Origin: Macrothele yani
Lineage: Eukaryota > Arthropoda > Arachnida > Araneae > Macrothelidae
Length of the DNA: 64,000 nt
Reading direction: 5' to 3'
NCBI GenBank assembly: GCA_039090855.1
Contig: CM077011.1
Span: 21,143,001-21,207,000, forward strand
In this document: positions 21,148 through 32,439 of the stretch, one piece after another
Layout of the letters: each line of letters opens with the position of its first letter
Position numbering within the stretch: position 1 is the first letter of the stretch
Position numbers and translations under genes: made by a program
Notes under the pieces: generated by a model
Database searches by the model: none
The model's input: the letters and a program-made list of their open reading frames with translations, nothing else
What the model was told of the DNA's origin: nothing

Positions 21148-22229
21148 ATATACACACAAGGACATATTATAAGTTGAGATATTGACTAGTGCCTTCCGAT
21201 TCGAAATTTCAATTTTAGATGTACCAAACGATTACTCTTAATCCTCCTGGATAACTCTAAACACATTTTCTATACCCCTTGTGGTTGGCTCTTTGGTCGA
21301 TCCAATAGGCCGGAACTGATTACGGAAATTTAAGTATAGCTCTTCCTCTTTCGATACGGCTATATTTTTTCACTTGCTGCCACGAAAACAAACTTGCACT
21401 TGTGCTGTAAGCAAAGATGGTCTCTGAACATTTCATCGACACTTCATTTAGACACTTCCCTTTAATAATAACTAATTAAAGTTGTAAATGTCATTTAAGC
21501 ACAAAATATACCCAGGTATTATCATTCACTACATGCAAATGTTTCTGGACTCTCAAAAATATTTTATGTCCCCGTGATAACTCTCATTCCCACTACACTT
21601 TCACAGGAGAAGCAAAGGAATACAAAAGATTATTATTAGCTGAATTATTATTATTGCCGAGATCTTTGAATGCAAAGAATGGCTATTGATATGTAATCAT
21701 CAAGCAACAGATATAGAGCGAAACCTCGGTTAAACGGTTTTCTAAGGGAGGGCCTTAAAACACGTATAAATGTAAAAACGTATAAACCAAATTTCAATGA
21801 ATACTATTGTAAAATTTGTTTCAATCTAGAATCTGGAAATTTAAAGAAAGATAGAGTCGCCAAGAGGAAAGTTTGATTTTCATAGGCTTTTTTAGTAATA
21901 CAATAAAATATATTATAATTTTTAAAGCTTTTTTTTTCTTTCGCTGTCGATTTAACCTTAAATAAATCATTATTGAGGAACATTTTTATTATTTGTTATT
22001 ATTTTTTTTTTATTATTTTCTTTTTTTTTATTACTCATGAATTTTTTTATCCAACAATTTTAAATATTTAAATAGAGTGCATGTCCATGAGTCACGAAAT
22101 GCGAAACCAATTTTTCACCTAAAAGGGAATGTAAACAACATATCCTTTCCCGATGGTATCAAAGTTCAACTTTGGTTGCATCAAGAAGAAGCACAACAAC
22201 GCTGTCTCAATAGACCTTACGCGCTCCTC
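21148..22229. other. AT-rich, nothing firm
   Basis: CGAAACCTCGGTTAAACGG at about 21720 resembles the ends of pogo/Tigger-type elements, but no partner end or transposase was found. T-rich runs lie at 21925-22040. Confidence 0.35.
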
Positions 22230-22251
22230 GTTGCATTCTGGGAAATTAGCC
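22230..22251 (-). promoter_or_regulatory. ACTACA/ZNF143-THAP11-like motif
   Basis: On the minus strand CTAATTTCCCAGAATGC at 22233-22249 resembles the vertebrate promoter element ACTACAATTCCCAGAATGC, bound by ZNF143 and THAP11. It lies about 110 bp upstream of the THAP-like frame. Function in this organism is inference only; a single match of this kind can occur by chance. Confidence 0.25.
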
Positions 22252-22361
22252 ATGTGATAGCGAACCAACAACCTATCAGTTGTTCCGGTTATAGCTTGTC
22301 GTAGTGTTCAGTTGTGATAGCTGTTATTGATAAATATTGTATTTTCTAATAAATCTACATT

Positions 22362-22560
22362 ATGCTTAATTTTTGTTTTACGTTTGGTTGTGCAAAGAAG
22401 TTGTGCCACAGGAAATGCATCGAAGAAGGAATAAGTTTTCACAGTTTTCCACTGAAAAGACGTGATGATTTGAAGCAATGGTTGTGAAAAATGAAAAGGG
22501 AGGATTTTCACACTTTGCGCATTCAAGAATATGTTTTTCTACTTTATAGAGGACCATTTT
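22362..22560 (+). pseudogene. THAP zinc-finger-like fragment with one stop
   Basis: The frame from ATG 22362 reads MLNFCFTFGCAKKLCHRK then EEGISFHSFPLKRRDDLKQW, the first half of a THAP DNA-binding domain (C-x4-C, G-I-S-F-H-x-F-P, then W). TGA at 22485-22487 interrupts it, and the same frame continues KMKREDFHTL, which also fits THAP (W--NMKRE-F-P). The later C-x2-H pair and the AVPTF box are not visible. It may come from a THAP-bearing transposase (P-element or Kolobok type) or be a decayed host exon. A C-to-T change in a CGA codon would explain the stop. Confidence 0.5.
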
Positions 22561-22858
22561 TTTTTGTCTATCAACCTTTCACAAACCGTAGGCAATTAAA
22601 ACCTGAAAGCGACACGACAGCGTTTAGTTTCCAAGATGGTGGCACTTTTTTTATCATATACATATGTGCATTAGAGTTTGTATTATATGTACACTTGTAC
22701 TCTTAATTAAGGTGGATAGATAGATGGGGGAATTTACTTTCATGTTGCATAAACTGATAATTTTCTCAAACACTGTGGTGCCTCCAACATCTCAAGCGTG
22801 CCATGAACAAACCTTACTAAACATTCCCTCAGTTATGATCATTGGTATGTCTTGTATT

Positions 22859-24790
22859 TCAACTAACTAAAGAATCTTTCTTTTCCTGTTTTTTGGAGGT
22901 GCATTCAACAGTATACACTGTTTTTGTCTTCATTTCAGCTTTAATCTTTCCAGATATCAGGAAAGCTTCAGCAGAATCTTCAGTTTCATCGTCATTCGTC
23001 TGAATAACCGTCTCGATGAAGAACACAAAATTGGGGGCCTTAGGCCCATAAGGTACGGGACTAGGGCCCCCAATTTTGAGGGGCACCAAAATCCCAGTAT
23101 TTCCCCCCACCCCAAGCTTTTGATTTTTTTTTTGTTATATTTTTTTTTACTTTTTAGGTTTTTCGAGAATTATTTGTTTATCCTTAATATAAAAATATTA
23201 TTTAGTTAAAGGAATTAATTCTGATATAGATGAGAAAAGTAAAAGAATTGTTCCATTATAATTGCGCGCTGGAAAAAACAGTTTCTGCAGGATTTTTAAG
23301 GCACTGTATCTCGGGTTCTCGGCTTGTAGCCAAATCTCAAAGATGAAATTTATACAGCAGTTTAATACACCAAAAATCTTTTACCTGTAAAAATGTCATA
23401 TAGTTTTAAACTATGCCCCAACAGAGATATAAGGCGTCAAAGTTTGCATTTTTTTTCGTTTTTTGTTGTTTTTGAAAAATTATTACTTGTAAAGAAAACA
23501 CATCTCAATGAAGAATGTTTTTGTAAATACAGTATACTCACATAGCTACACCCTCCCAAAAAATTGAGTCTGAAAGTACACCCCTTCCAGAGAAATATCC
23601 CTCTAAAAATTGAAATTTATTCAATCTAAACATCAAATTTCAGTGTGTATTTAGACCAATTTGAGAGCAAAATTAATAAGACACACACATACTGGATAAA
23701 CATTTTAGACTGTTTCTTTATGAAGAGAATGGCGTTTGTTTCAGTAATCTGAAACAAACCAGTCCTGAGTAGTATAAGTTACCGTAAACACCTGCAAACG
23801 CAAAAATCAGCGCGCGCATTGAAACAAAAATGGCCGCCATCGGAGTTACGAAAAAAATAAGAAATATTCTTTTTCAACTCTACATTCAACAGGAAACCAC
23901 AAATGTTTTTTTCTAAAATGGTCAAGCAACCTCTGTTGGATCACTTGACATGGAATTACCCGACTACCATATAATTTCGAACTAACGTTCTCCTCAGGTA
24001 GCCTACATGCAAACAAGTGATTGCATCGACATACGTCGGTATGTTTATGAAGGGGTTGGGATAAAACGCTTGGAAAAACCACACGCTGGATAGAAAATCT
24101 TCTCTGCCGGTGTCCATAATCCCGGTTTAAAAACAAAATAGGAATAGCGAGGGGTATTGCTCAATACAACGACAGTCCATGTGAAATGCGTATACGTAGG
24201 TTTAGCAGAGAAAGAAAACTGAAAAGAGTAAACAAAAAAGGCATCGGAAAGTTTAGTACCAAGCCGCCATCCATTTGTAGAAGTAGGATCGGAAGAGGAT
24301 GAAGTTCCAACTTCAAAAATTATTTGAAAAAAGCTACCAAGAACCGGCCCCCCAACATATGACCAACAGATATATTCATGGATGAAGTAGACAGTAATTG
24401 TGGACCAAAAAAAAACAGCAACCCAAAATAAGCGTGCGAAGTCGTTGCATAACGGAACCTCAGATAGAAATGTAGGGTAATTAAATTTTCAGTAAATAAG
24501 ACAGCAACATGTACAGAACATTATATAATAACAAAAGTGTAGGCAGAAAACTGTCCTGAAAAAATATAGAGAGGTACTATAGAGAATGGGATTATCATTT
24601 TGCTGTAGGGGCCCCGCAACGCTTACTGTGCCTAGGGCCCCATAAAACCTTAAGCGGGCCCTGTGAACATCTGCTTCTTTAGGAAACTAATTTCTTCTTC
24701 TGCATCCTGAATCTCAATTAGCTTATTTGCGTATTCTAAAACATTCAGGTTACCAAAATTAAACAGTGGCAACATTGCACACTCAGCCAT
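22859..24790 (-). pseudogene. Small unrecognised ORF split by a 1.6-kb insertion
   Basis: On the minus strand a start at 24790 (context CAACATGG) opens MAECAMLPLFNFGNLNVLEY followed by NKLIEIQDAEEEISFLKKQM, a coiled-coil-like acidic segment. It runs into a GGGCCC-rich sequence at 24664. Beyond the insertion, from 23025 down to a stop at 22859, the same logical frame continues ETVIQTNDDETEDSAEAFLI then KAEMKTKTVYTVECTSKKQE. Direct GAACA repeats bound the insert (23021-23025 and 24665-24669), and removing insert plus one repeat leaves the frame continuous for about 95 codons. The product is not recognised. Confidence 0.5.
23026..24664. mobile_element. Insertion with GGGCCC-rich ends, possibly hAT-like
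   Basis: The right end reads, on the minus strand, CAGGGCCCGCTTAAGGTTTT then ATGGGGCCCTAGGCACAG, which resembles hAT-type termini starting CAGGG. The left end contains GGGGGCCTTAGGCCCATAAG and ACTAGGGCCCCC. The two ends are similar but not a clean inverted pair, and the flanking GAACA repeat is 5 bp rather than the 8 bp usual for hAT. The interior is AT-rich with no transposase seen; the minus-strand frame at 23846-24136 has no motif. Probably a non-autonomous element. Confidence 0.45.
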
Positions 24791-25028
24791 GTTGGCCCGC
24801 AATCAGGTGATCATGACGACACGTTGGTAAGATTACGTATCATCATCAACAAACACGGATAATAGTCAGGTAGGTGCCAGAAGCCATGTGACATCAGATT
24901 TTATTCGTCTTACAGTGTTTTACTACCAGAGGTTACGTATAAAATAATAAAATAACAGCGTATTTTTGATAATTTGAAATTTAAATTTTAACGTACGAGT
25001 ATGATCACAAAAAAGTCTAGATGAGTTA

Positions 25029-26248
25029 CACCGATAGGCCGTTACATTATGACCACCTACCTCATAAGCTGTACAACCGACCCCCTTTAGTCTACAAAAC
25101 AGAGGCCACTCGGCAAGGCATCGATTCGATGAAGTGGCGATAGGTATCCTGGGGCATCACGGTGCCATAATGTCAACAGCAGGTCCTCCAGTTCCCGTGC
25201 CCTTTGGGGTGGTGGTGATTTAACGCAAACCACCTTTATCACGTCGAACCACAAATGTTCGATTAGGTTAATGGCAGGTGAATTTGGATCCCAGGACATT
25301 AACAGAATGTCAACAGCATGTCCCTCGAAACACTCCTTGAGGATTCTGGCAGTGTGGCAGGACGCATTATCCTATTGGCAATGGCCATCACCAGCAGGGA
25401 ACACAGTTGCTATGAATGGGTGAACTTTGTCAGCAACGATGTTCAGATAAGTGACAGCTGTCTGGGATTGTGGTATTGAGAAAATGGGGCCCAAAGTGTC
25501 CCAAGAAAACATTGCATACAGAATAACACCAACGCATCAGGCCTGTTTCCGCCCAACAGTGCATCCAGGTGCCATAGCCTCCGCTGGTAATCAGCGTATC
25601 CACGCTCGGCCGTCTACGTGATGTACCAAGAATCTTGATTCGTCAGACCAATCCACTTTCTTCCAATCATCCACGGTCCAATCTCGATGATCACCCATTT
25701 CATGTGTTGTTGGCGACGACGTGCAGTGAGCATGGGGACGCGCCTGGGTCTTCGGCAACGCATGCCCATGCGCAGAAGGCTGCGATAAACCGTGTGCTGC
25801 GACATATTGTCCTGATCACCACTGCTGTAGCTGCGGGTGATTTGTCTCCCTGTGGTGCTGCGGTCGCTGTGAAAAATGCGCGACGGTCTCCGCTCCCCAA
25901 TGGCATCAATGAGCTGCGGACGACACACGACCGGACGACGGTTCGTCTTTAGACAGTCTGTGCACCACTTTTGATACGTACCCACTACAGTGGCACGTGA
26001 ACAACCCACAAGCCTTGGCGTTTCCGAGATCGTAGCTTCGAAGAGCAGCGCCATCACAATTTGTCAATTATCAAACTCCGATAAATCGGGATCTTTTCCC
26101 ATTCTGACTCCGAACAATCTAGTAACCGAAACCTGGTCCTCGGGTTGTGTATATACTGCTCTGTAAACTTCACCTGCGCCACCGTGCTGTCTCCAGGCGC
26201 GCTGATTTCTCTAGGCTGGAGGTAGTCATAATATAATGGCTCATCGGG
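25029..26248 (-). mobile_element. Tc1-like transposon with inverted repeats
   Basis: The left end CACCGATAGGCCGTTACATT-ATGACCACC begins after TA at 25027-25028. The right end is the inverse of CCCGATGAGCCATTATATTA-TGACTACC, ending at 26248 before TA. The length is 1220 bp. Confidence 0.85.
25087..26102 (-). pseudogene. Tc1-like transposase pseudogene
   Basis: The minus strand begins MGKDPDLSEFDN near 26102 and then, after a stop, MALLFEATISETPRLVGCSR with ATVVGTYQKW (helix-turn-helix). RPQLIDAIGERRPSRI and TVYRSLLRMGMRCRRPRRVP follow as the linker, then RKWIGLTNQDSW (first catalytic block altered from F-SDESRF). DPNSPAINLIEHLWFDVIKV near 25270 is the SPDLNPIEHLWD block. Frame changes around 25610 and 25300 show that it is inactive. 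Confidence 0.85.
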
Positions 26249-27775
26249 TATAACAGAGTTAAAAAAAGCGTTAAAAACTGCAGTAAAATACGGGGACTAA
26301 CGCAGTATTACGTATAAAAGTGAAAAAGGTACAACTGAGAAAATTATAACCGAAGTGATAAATTCGATAACCTCTATATGATAAATTCCTTATGATAATT
26401 CCATAACCTTTATACGATAAATTCCTATATGGTGTAACCGAGGTGATAAAGTACAACCTCTATATGATAAATTCCTTATTGTATGCCTATAATTTCTCGC
26501 AAGTCTCTTACGTGCTGACTTGCTTCATATATGCCATCTTCTCCCGAGCAAGACAAAAATGTTGCTTTTTGAAACTAAACGAACTCAACTGAAATATGAC
26601 GCTTTAATGTATTCAGAAGAACTTACCATGTTCCCAATGAACTTTCATGTCTTACGTGAGTTTACTAATCAAACTTTCAACATATGCAAGAAAGTTTGTT
26701 AACTATTTGCATATGCGAATAATTAGCACATCATTAATTATTAATGGCATTAATTCTCCATGGAGACGAAAGTTCACTTGACATCTGGAAATCTTGTGTT
26801 ATTTAAGGACGAGCATCGCTATTCAGCAGAAATTAGGAATTTTTCTCTATGGCTTTTTAAATTTTCTTGGTAGTTATTTTGATGAGAAAAATATGGATGC
26901 GCATTTTATATGAAAACGTTAACTAATTAAGCTAAAATAAAGATCGAATCACTATCATATTTCAATGTCCGAAGGTAGGAAACATAAAATTTATGGATTG
27001 TACTCTGTAGTTTAGTGATAGAATTTCTCTTGAATATGTTAGTAATGAAATTTACTAAATTTCATTGAATATGTTAGTATGAAATTTACTCTAAAAACAA
27101 AAAATATGTTTGTATGAAATTTACTCTAAAAACAAAAAATATGTTTGTATGAAATTTATTATAAATACACTCAAACTAATGTTACACTATAAAATAAGAA
27201 AATGAGACTGTTACCTAAATATCCTACAGCATGACGGCAAATTATATGTTATTGAAAACAAGGACTCTTGATGCACAGGGATTATTTAAAAAAACGTAAC
27301 AAATTGTGATATTATAGGCAAAAACAGCAGAGTTTTGTGAGAAAGTAACACTTAAGTATTACACATGTTACCCCGATAACTCAAATTATGTCATTGCGCA
27401 ACTCTTACGTAATAATATGTATTTAACGCAGGACATTTTAGTTGATGGTCGTATTTTGACAGTATTACAAAATGATTCTTATGAAACCATTTCACTTCAA
27501 ATTATACACAAAAATGGGGAACATTGCGGTAAATCTTCATTTCTTGTAAAAGCATTATACTTCAGTTTTGTCTTCTGAAAATTCATTTTTAATCCAGTTT
27601 CTTTACCCTTCTCAGCAAGTTACTGGATCATACGTTGCAGCTTTGAAGCATTATTTCAAAGACCTCTGAAAAACCGGATCGACATCGGGTAAGGAACGCA
27701 CTGACACGACCAGTTTGTCCCGCTAAAAAATGTCGACCCGGTTTCATGTTGACTCGTTACCCGTTTTCTCCTCTG
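26249..27775. other. AT-rich DNA with short local repeats
   Basis: At 26350-26480 CTCTATATGATAAATTCC recurs three times with related spacers. At 27040-27170 an approximately 33-bp unit (AATATGTTTGTATGAAATTT and ACTCTAAAAAC) is repeated about three times. No gene recognised. Confidence 0.5.
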
Positions 27776-27985
27776 ATTGGGGGTTTATCGACCACCGTGA
27801 GTAACTCGATGGGTTATATGCAGTCGCCCGTCCTTAATTTTGGGGCTACTGGTTCCAGCAAAAGGAGAAAGCCAATGCCATTAGACAAACACAACATCCA
27901 TGCCACACCGGAATTCGAACCCAGATCCATCTCGGACGAGTCATCAGTGGGCCGGGGCTTAGACACATTAGACCAGTGAGTCAGT
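27776..27985 (-). mobile_element. tRNA-derived SINE, copy
   Basis: The minus strand has a B box GGGTTCGAATTCC at 27907-27920 near the head. The body GGATGTTGTGTTTGTCTAA, GGCATTGGCTTTCTCC, TGGAACCAGTAGCCCC and ATTAAGGACGGGCGACTG is followed by the end GGTGGTCGATAAACCCCC. The same order is found at 33.7, 40.2, 42.7, 43.5, 60.0 and 60.2 kb. Confidence 0.7.
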
Positions 27986-30213
27986 TAGTTTCCTCATAAC
28001 ATTCCAGCATTTCTTGTATGAGATGCTAGTTTGAAACTCCTTTCCCTCGCACATATGTAATATTGGGAATAAGCTGTTATGTGAATGTCTCTTTCACAAT
28101 TCTTCTTGTTTTATATTTCTTCAGCGGACACATATGTATATTCAATGTGTTTACGAAATCATTGTTTCAAACGTTCTCTCTTATATTGTTGTTTGCTGTT
28201 TTAATCACATATTTGGTCGAAATCTTGAACATTTTGAGAAGGAAGTTTCCCAGCGTGTTCTCTTCCTTGTATTTTCCGAAAACGTACACAGCTGGTGAAA
28301 CTCCAAAGAAACTGGGCTTTATTCAGCAAAACATTTTTAATACGAAGTTCATTCCAAGTAATCACACAAAACATGTGGCTTTTATTTCATTTGCTTCACC
28401 TATTTCTGTTTTACTTCTCCAGAGCAATACAATTCTCGACATTCATAAGATTTGCTTCTGGAAATCGTGTTTTATCGCAAATAAAAAAAAAAAAAACGAG
28501 AAAAAAAAAACAAGCTTTCTCTTTCGTTTTCCACTGATTTGCCTGCTTCACTCTGCTTCTCACACTTGTGCTTTCTATTTAAATTCAATTTATTTCTTTT
28601 CAAAACCGCAAAGGAGTGCAAATCAAGAAGCAATTTGAAAATAATTCTTTGTTTTTGAATCAGTTCATTTCTTTCATTCATTCCAATTATTCTTCTTTCA
28701 CTTTGATGCTGTGAAATTAAAATGGAAATAGCGCAGCGTGCAAATGAATTTGCGGCTTTACCCTAATAATGTAGAAAAAATTGCCTAAAGATATTAAATC
28801 TGTTTTGCCGGAATTTATTCAGAATTTCCAAGATTTAGGAATATATATTCTGACAAAAATGCTTTGATTATGTTTCCGATTTCCGTGTAATTTACAGGAT
28901 TTACTTCTGCTATAAAAGTCATCTGTCAGAAGTAGAATTTTTTGGAGGCTGTCAATTACTGAAAATTAGTTCATTACCAGAATTTCCGTTGACCGCTACA
29001 TTGTCTCGCAGCCTTCGGTTGAAGTGCACTAAATTCATTAGCTATAATGACATCATTCAGAAATATGATTTAATGTCATTTCTTTATTCATAGAACGATT
29101 AACACTGCATAAGATGCTCTTAAAAAGTAATTTAAATAATTCATACATGCGCATTAAGGTCTTAAATCTCTGAACATACGCCTTCATCTCGAAATTGTGT
29201 TCAATATGAAAATGTGACTTGCTGCAGATAAATCTCAGCTGCGTGAAGAAAACATTTAAAATTTTCCTGCGTAAAGAAAGTTTTGCTAACTTCGAAAATA
29301 AGATGAACAGAATTTCTCCAGAAAAAGGGATGGCAAAAGTTAATGAAGTGATCAAATTCTTAGAAAACTAACGCACATGAATAAAACATTTAATTACAGA
29401 CACAAATGTATCAGGCACTTGGTATTTTTTTTTAAGATTTCACATTAAGAAAAATAATAAACACTGTATAATAGGCTACTTCTGTTCCTAACGCTGTGAC
29501 GTCATTCAGTACTTGCAGCGCTATCCGGTGGCCGAAATCGGAACTAAGCTCACCGCTATCGCACAATACGTAAAATCAAGGAGAAATACCGGAAAATAAA
29601 ATAAAGTTAATAAGACAAACGACTTCGTCTGTGGCAACACGCACGTGCTCGAACAACTGTCTCCGACGTTTGTTTTGTTACGTATGTGTTGTGTCGTGTT
29701 TTATTTCATTTTCTTCGCATTGCAGGGTAATTTCATAGAAAGGAATACAAGTGCAGAGCAATTTCATTTTACAAAAATTTCGAAATATTACAAAAAAATT
29801 TGCTTTTGGTGACCTATCTTGTAGACTATTCATTACTAATCTAACCGTTTATTATAGTTATCAATATGTATTTTACAATTTGTGTTATAAAAATATTAGT
29901 CGCGGCTTTTTGACCAGTGCATGGCACGGGCTATAATCTAGTTTCTTATGAAGAAACATTGCAACGTTCAAACGGTACCGATACAGTGTTTGTACATTTG
30001 AAAATCTCGTCACGACTAAGCGACGTGTTCGAAGTACAGAGGGTGAGTACTAAATACTTATACACGACAGATTGTTGGCGATTTCTACGCCATCCCAGAT
30101 TCCCCAAACTTATATACTCAGATATCTGTATGTGTTGATTTAAAGCTATATCTGCCATGTACGGAAAGCAGTCATTGATGTGTATTTATTTGGTTTGCTG
30201 TTTTCCAGAGGTT
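27986..30213. other. AT-rich stretch, no supported gene
   Basis: A plus-strand frame of 191 codons at 28063-28638 is T-rich and hydrophobic with a lysine run and no recognised motif; it is probably chance. A-runs lie at 28480-28510. No element ends were seen. Confidence 0.4.
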
Positions 30214-31290
30214 GCTGAAATGGAGAAACAAAATCGCCTGATTTGTGAACTTCTGTTGTACGAGTTCCAACTGGGTCACAACACTGCGAAATCTACCCAA
30301 AGCATCTGTCTTGCTAAAGGGGAACATGCAGTGAGTCACATAACAGCAAGAAGATGGTTCGCCAAAGTCAAATCTGGCGACTTGGAATTTTAAGATCTGA
30401 CTCACCCAGGGAGACCGACTAGAGTAGATTCTGAAGCCCTACGTGATACTTTGTTGCCAGTTTTACAACCAACAAACGTAAGTTGTCCGAACGACTTGGT
30501 ACTTCACAATCTAGCGTCGTTAGCCATCTTCACGAGCTTAGGAAGGCCAACAGAAGATGCCGAGTGGTTCCACACGAATTGACACCTGTTAAGCTCACAG
30601 ACGAGTTGAGATCTGTCGTCAGTTACTTGGAAACTCATCCTATGAGCGTTTAATCAGACGTCAAGATATATCTGATGAAAACTGGATCTTTTACCGGATT
30701 CCAGACATGTGGAACCAATGCCTAGATCCCTGCCAGATACCACAACCGACCGCCAAACGTGGAAGGTTTGAACGCAAGGTGGTGCTGTGTATGGTGGAAC
30801 TGGATGACGTCGTGCACCATGAATTTGTCCCAAATGGTCGTGGTATCACTGTTGTTCTTTACGCAGCTCAATTAGAACGAATGTATGCTGTTTTGGCACA
30901 CACATACCTCGCCCTGTTCAACCGCTGGTGGGTTCTTCTGCAGAAGGATAACGCACCTACACATGTGGCACGTTCAGACAAAGCAGAAATTCAGGAGCTT
31001 AGGGGTATCGAGCTGTTTCCTATAGCCCGGACCTTGCACCAAGTGGCAATGTCCGGGCTATAGGCTGGACCCTGACCATTGCTCGCTTCCTGGGCGGCAT
31101 GCACTTTTAAAGGCAAGCTGGAGTGGAAGCAGGAGTGCAGGAACTTTCAGCCTCAAAAGACAAGGCATGGTATCATGCCGGAATCGCAGGTTTGGCACAA
31201 AGTTGGTTGCAGACCATCGATCATAATGGCCTTTATTGCGAGGACTGATACTCACTGTGTTTCGTATCAGCACTGATCCAAATACATATA
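30214..31290 (+). pseudogene. mariner transposase pseudogene
   Basis: From about 30220 the plus strand reads EMEKQNRLICELLLYEFQLG, HNTAKSTQSICLAKGEHAVS and ITARRWFAKVKSGDLEF, the mariner helix-turn-helix region, ending in a stop after which DLTHPGRPTRVDSEALRDTL continues in frame. Later pieces in other frames are CMVELDDVVHHEFVPNGRGI, QLERMYAVLAHTYLALFNR, LLQKDNAPTHVARSDKAEIQ (second catalytic Asp) and SYSPDLAPSGNV (third). It contains stops and several frameshifts. The C-terminal end reaches a 43-bp satellite. Clear inverted repeats were not found. Confidence 0.8.
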
Positions 31291-31297
31291 TCCCACT

Positions 31298-31937
31298 GCA
31301 TTACTATTTATGACTCAGCCACTGTAAATCAACTTCAGATGCATTACTATTTATGACTCAGCCACTGTAAATCAACTTCAAATGCATTACTATTTATGAC
31401 TCAGCCACTCTAAATCAACTTCAAATGCATTACTATTTATGACTCAGCCACTGTAAATCATTTCGAATGCATTACTATTTATGACTCAGCCACTGTAAAT
31501 CAACTTCAAATGCATTACTATTTATGACTCAGCCACTGTAAATCAACTTCAAATGCATTACTATTTATGACTCAGCCACTGTAAATCAACTTCAAATGCA
31601 TTACTATTTATGACTCAGCCACTGTAAATCAACTTCAAATGCATTACTATTTATGACTCAGCCACTGTAAATCAATTTCAAATGCATTACTATTTATGAC
31701 TCAGCCACTCTAAATCAACTTCAATGCATTACTATTTATGACTCAGCCACTCTAAATCAACTTCAAATGCGTTACTATTTATGACTCAGCCACTGTAAAT
31801 CAACTTCAAATGCATTACTATTTATCACTCAGCCACTGTAAATCAACTTCAAATGCATTACTATTTATGACTCAGCCACTGTAAATCAACTTCAAATGCA
31901 TTGCTATTTATGACTCAGCCACTGTAAATCAACTTTA
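31298..31937. repeat. 43-bp minisatellite, 15 copies, each with an AP-1/MARE-like site
   Basis: The unit TGCATTACTATTTATGACTC-AGCCACTGTAAATCAACTTC-AAA is repeated 15 times with very few changes (CTGTAAATC or CTCTAAATC, one CACTCAG, one short copy). TGACTCAGC, an AP-1 core extended toward a Maf recognition element, is kept in 14 of 15 copies by my reading. Homogeneity suggests recent expansion. No coding potential. Confidence 0.95.
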
Positions 31938-32439
31938 AAGCCTATCATGAAGAGTTACCTAAACCGGATAGTTGGAAATCTCCAAGGAATTAGGGTTCTC
32001 ACTTTAATTACTGAATACTTGAAAATACCGTATTAGGACGGAGTTCTCACTTATATTTCCTGATACTGGAAAATCTACCATCAGCTGGAATTCTCACATA
32101 TATAGCTCGATAAATTTAAGGGAAAAAAAGATTAACATATTTATTACTGAAATATTATGAGCTTGCATGACGCTAAACTAAAACAAATTATAAGTTTTTG
32201 CTTTCTGTAGGAAAATGTAGGTATTTTCTTACTATTTTGTTGCTAAACGTCAACGAAAATTTAGTCAAATTTCCAAAAATTATAAAACTACCATTGATAT
32301 CCGTACACCTGCATGTTCAAAAATAATTTTTACTTAAGAAAATTTAGTATTTGTGTTACAAAAACTTCGGCTCTTTTGTCGGCGTCTTCTCTTCGTGCAA
32401 TTATTTCCACCAGTTTTTTTTTGTTTTGTAAATGTCCGC
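31938..32439. other. Flank of the minisatellite, weak degenerate repeats
   Basis: GGTTCTCACTTTAATTACTG, AGTTCTCACTTATATTTCCT and AATTCTCACATATATAGC recur at roughly 60-65-bp spacing between 31990 and 32110. Nothing else recognised. Confidence 0.35.

Noticed and set aside
28063..28638. 191-codon hydrophobic frame that could suggest a membrane receptor
   Set aside because: T-rich sequence yields Phe/Leu/Ser by chance. It contains a lysine run from an A-tract and has no conserved receptor motif or convincing splice sites.
31298..31937. CRISPR-like evenly spaced repeats
   Set aside because: The units are fully tandem with no unique spacers and there are no cas genes. The window is eukaryotic. 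It is a minisatellite.
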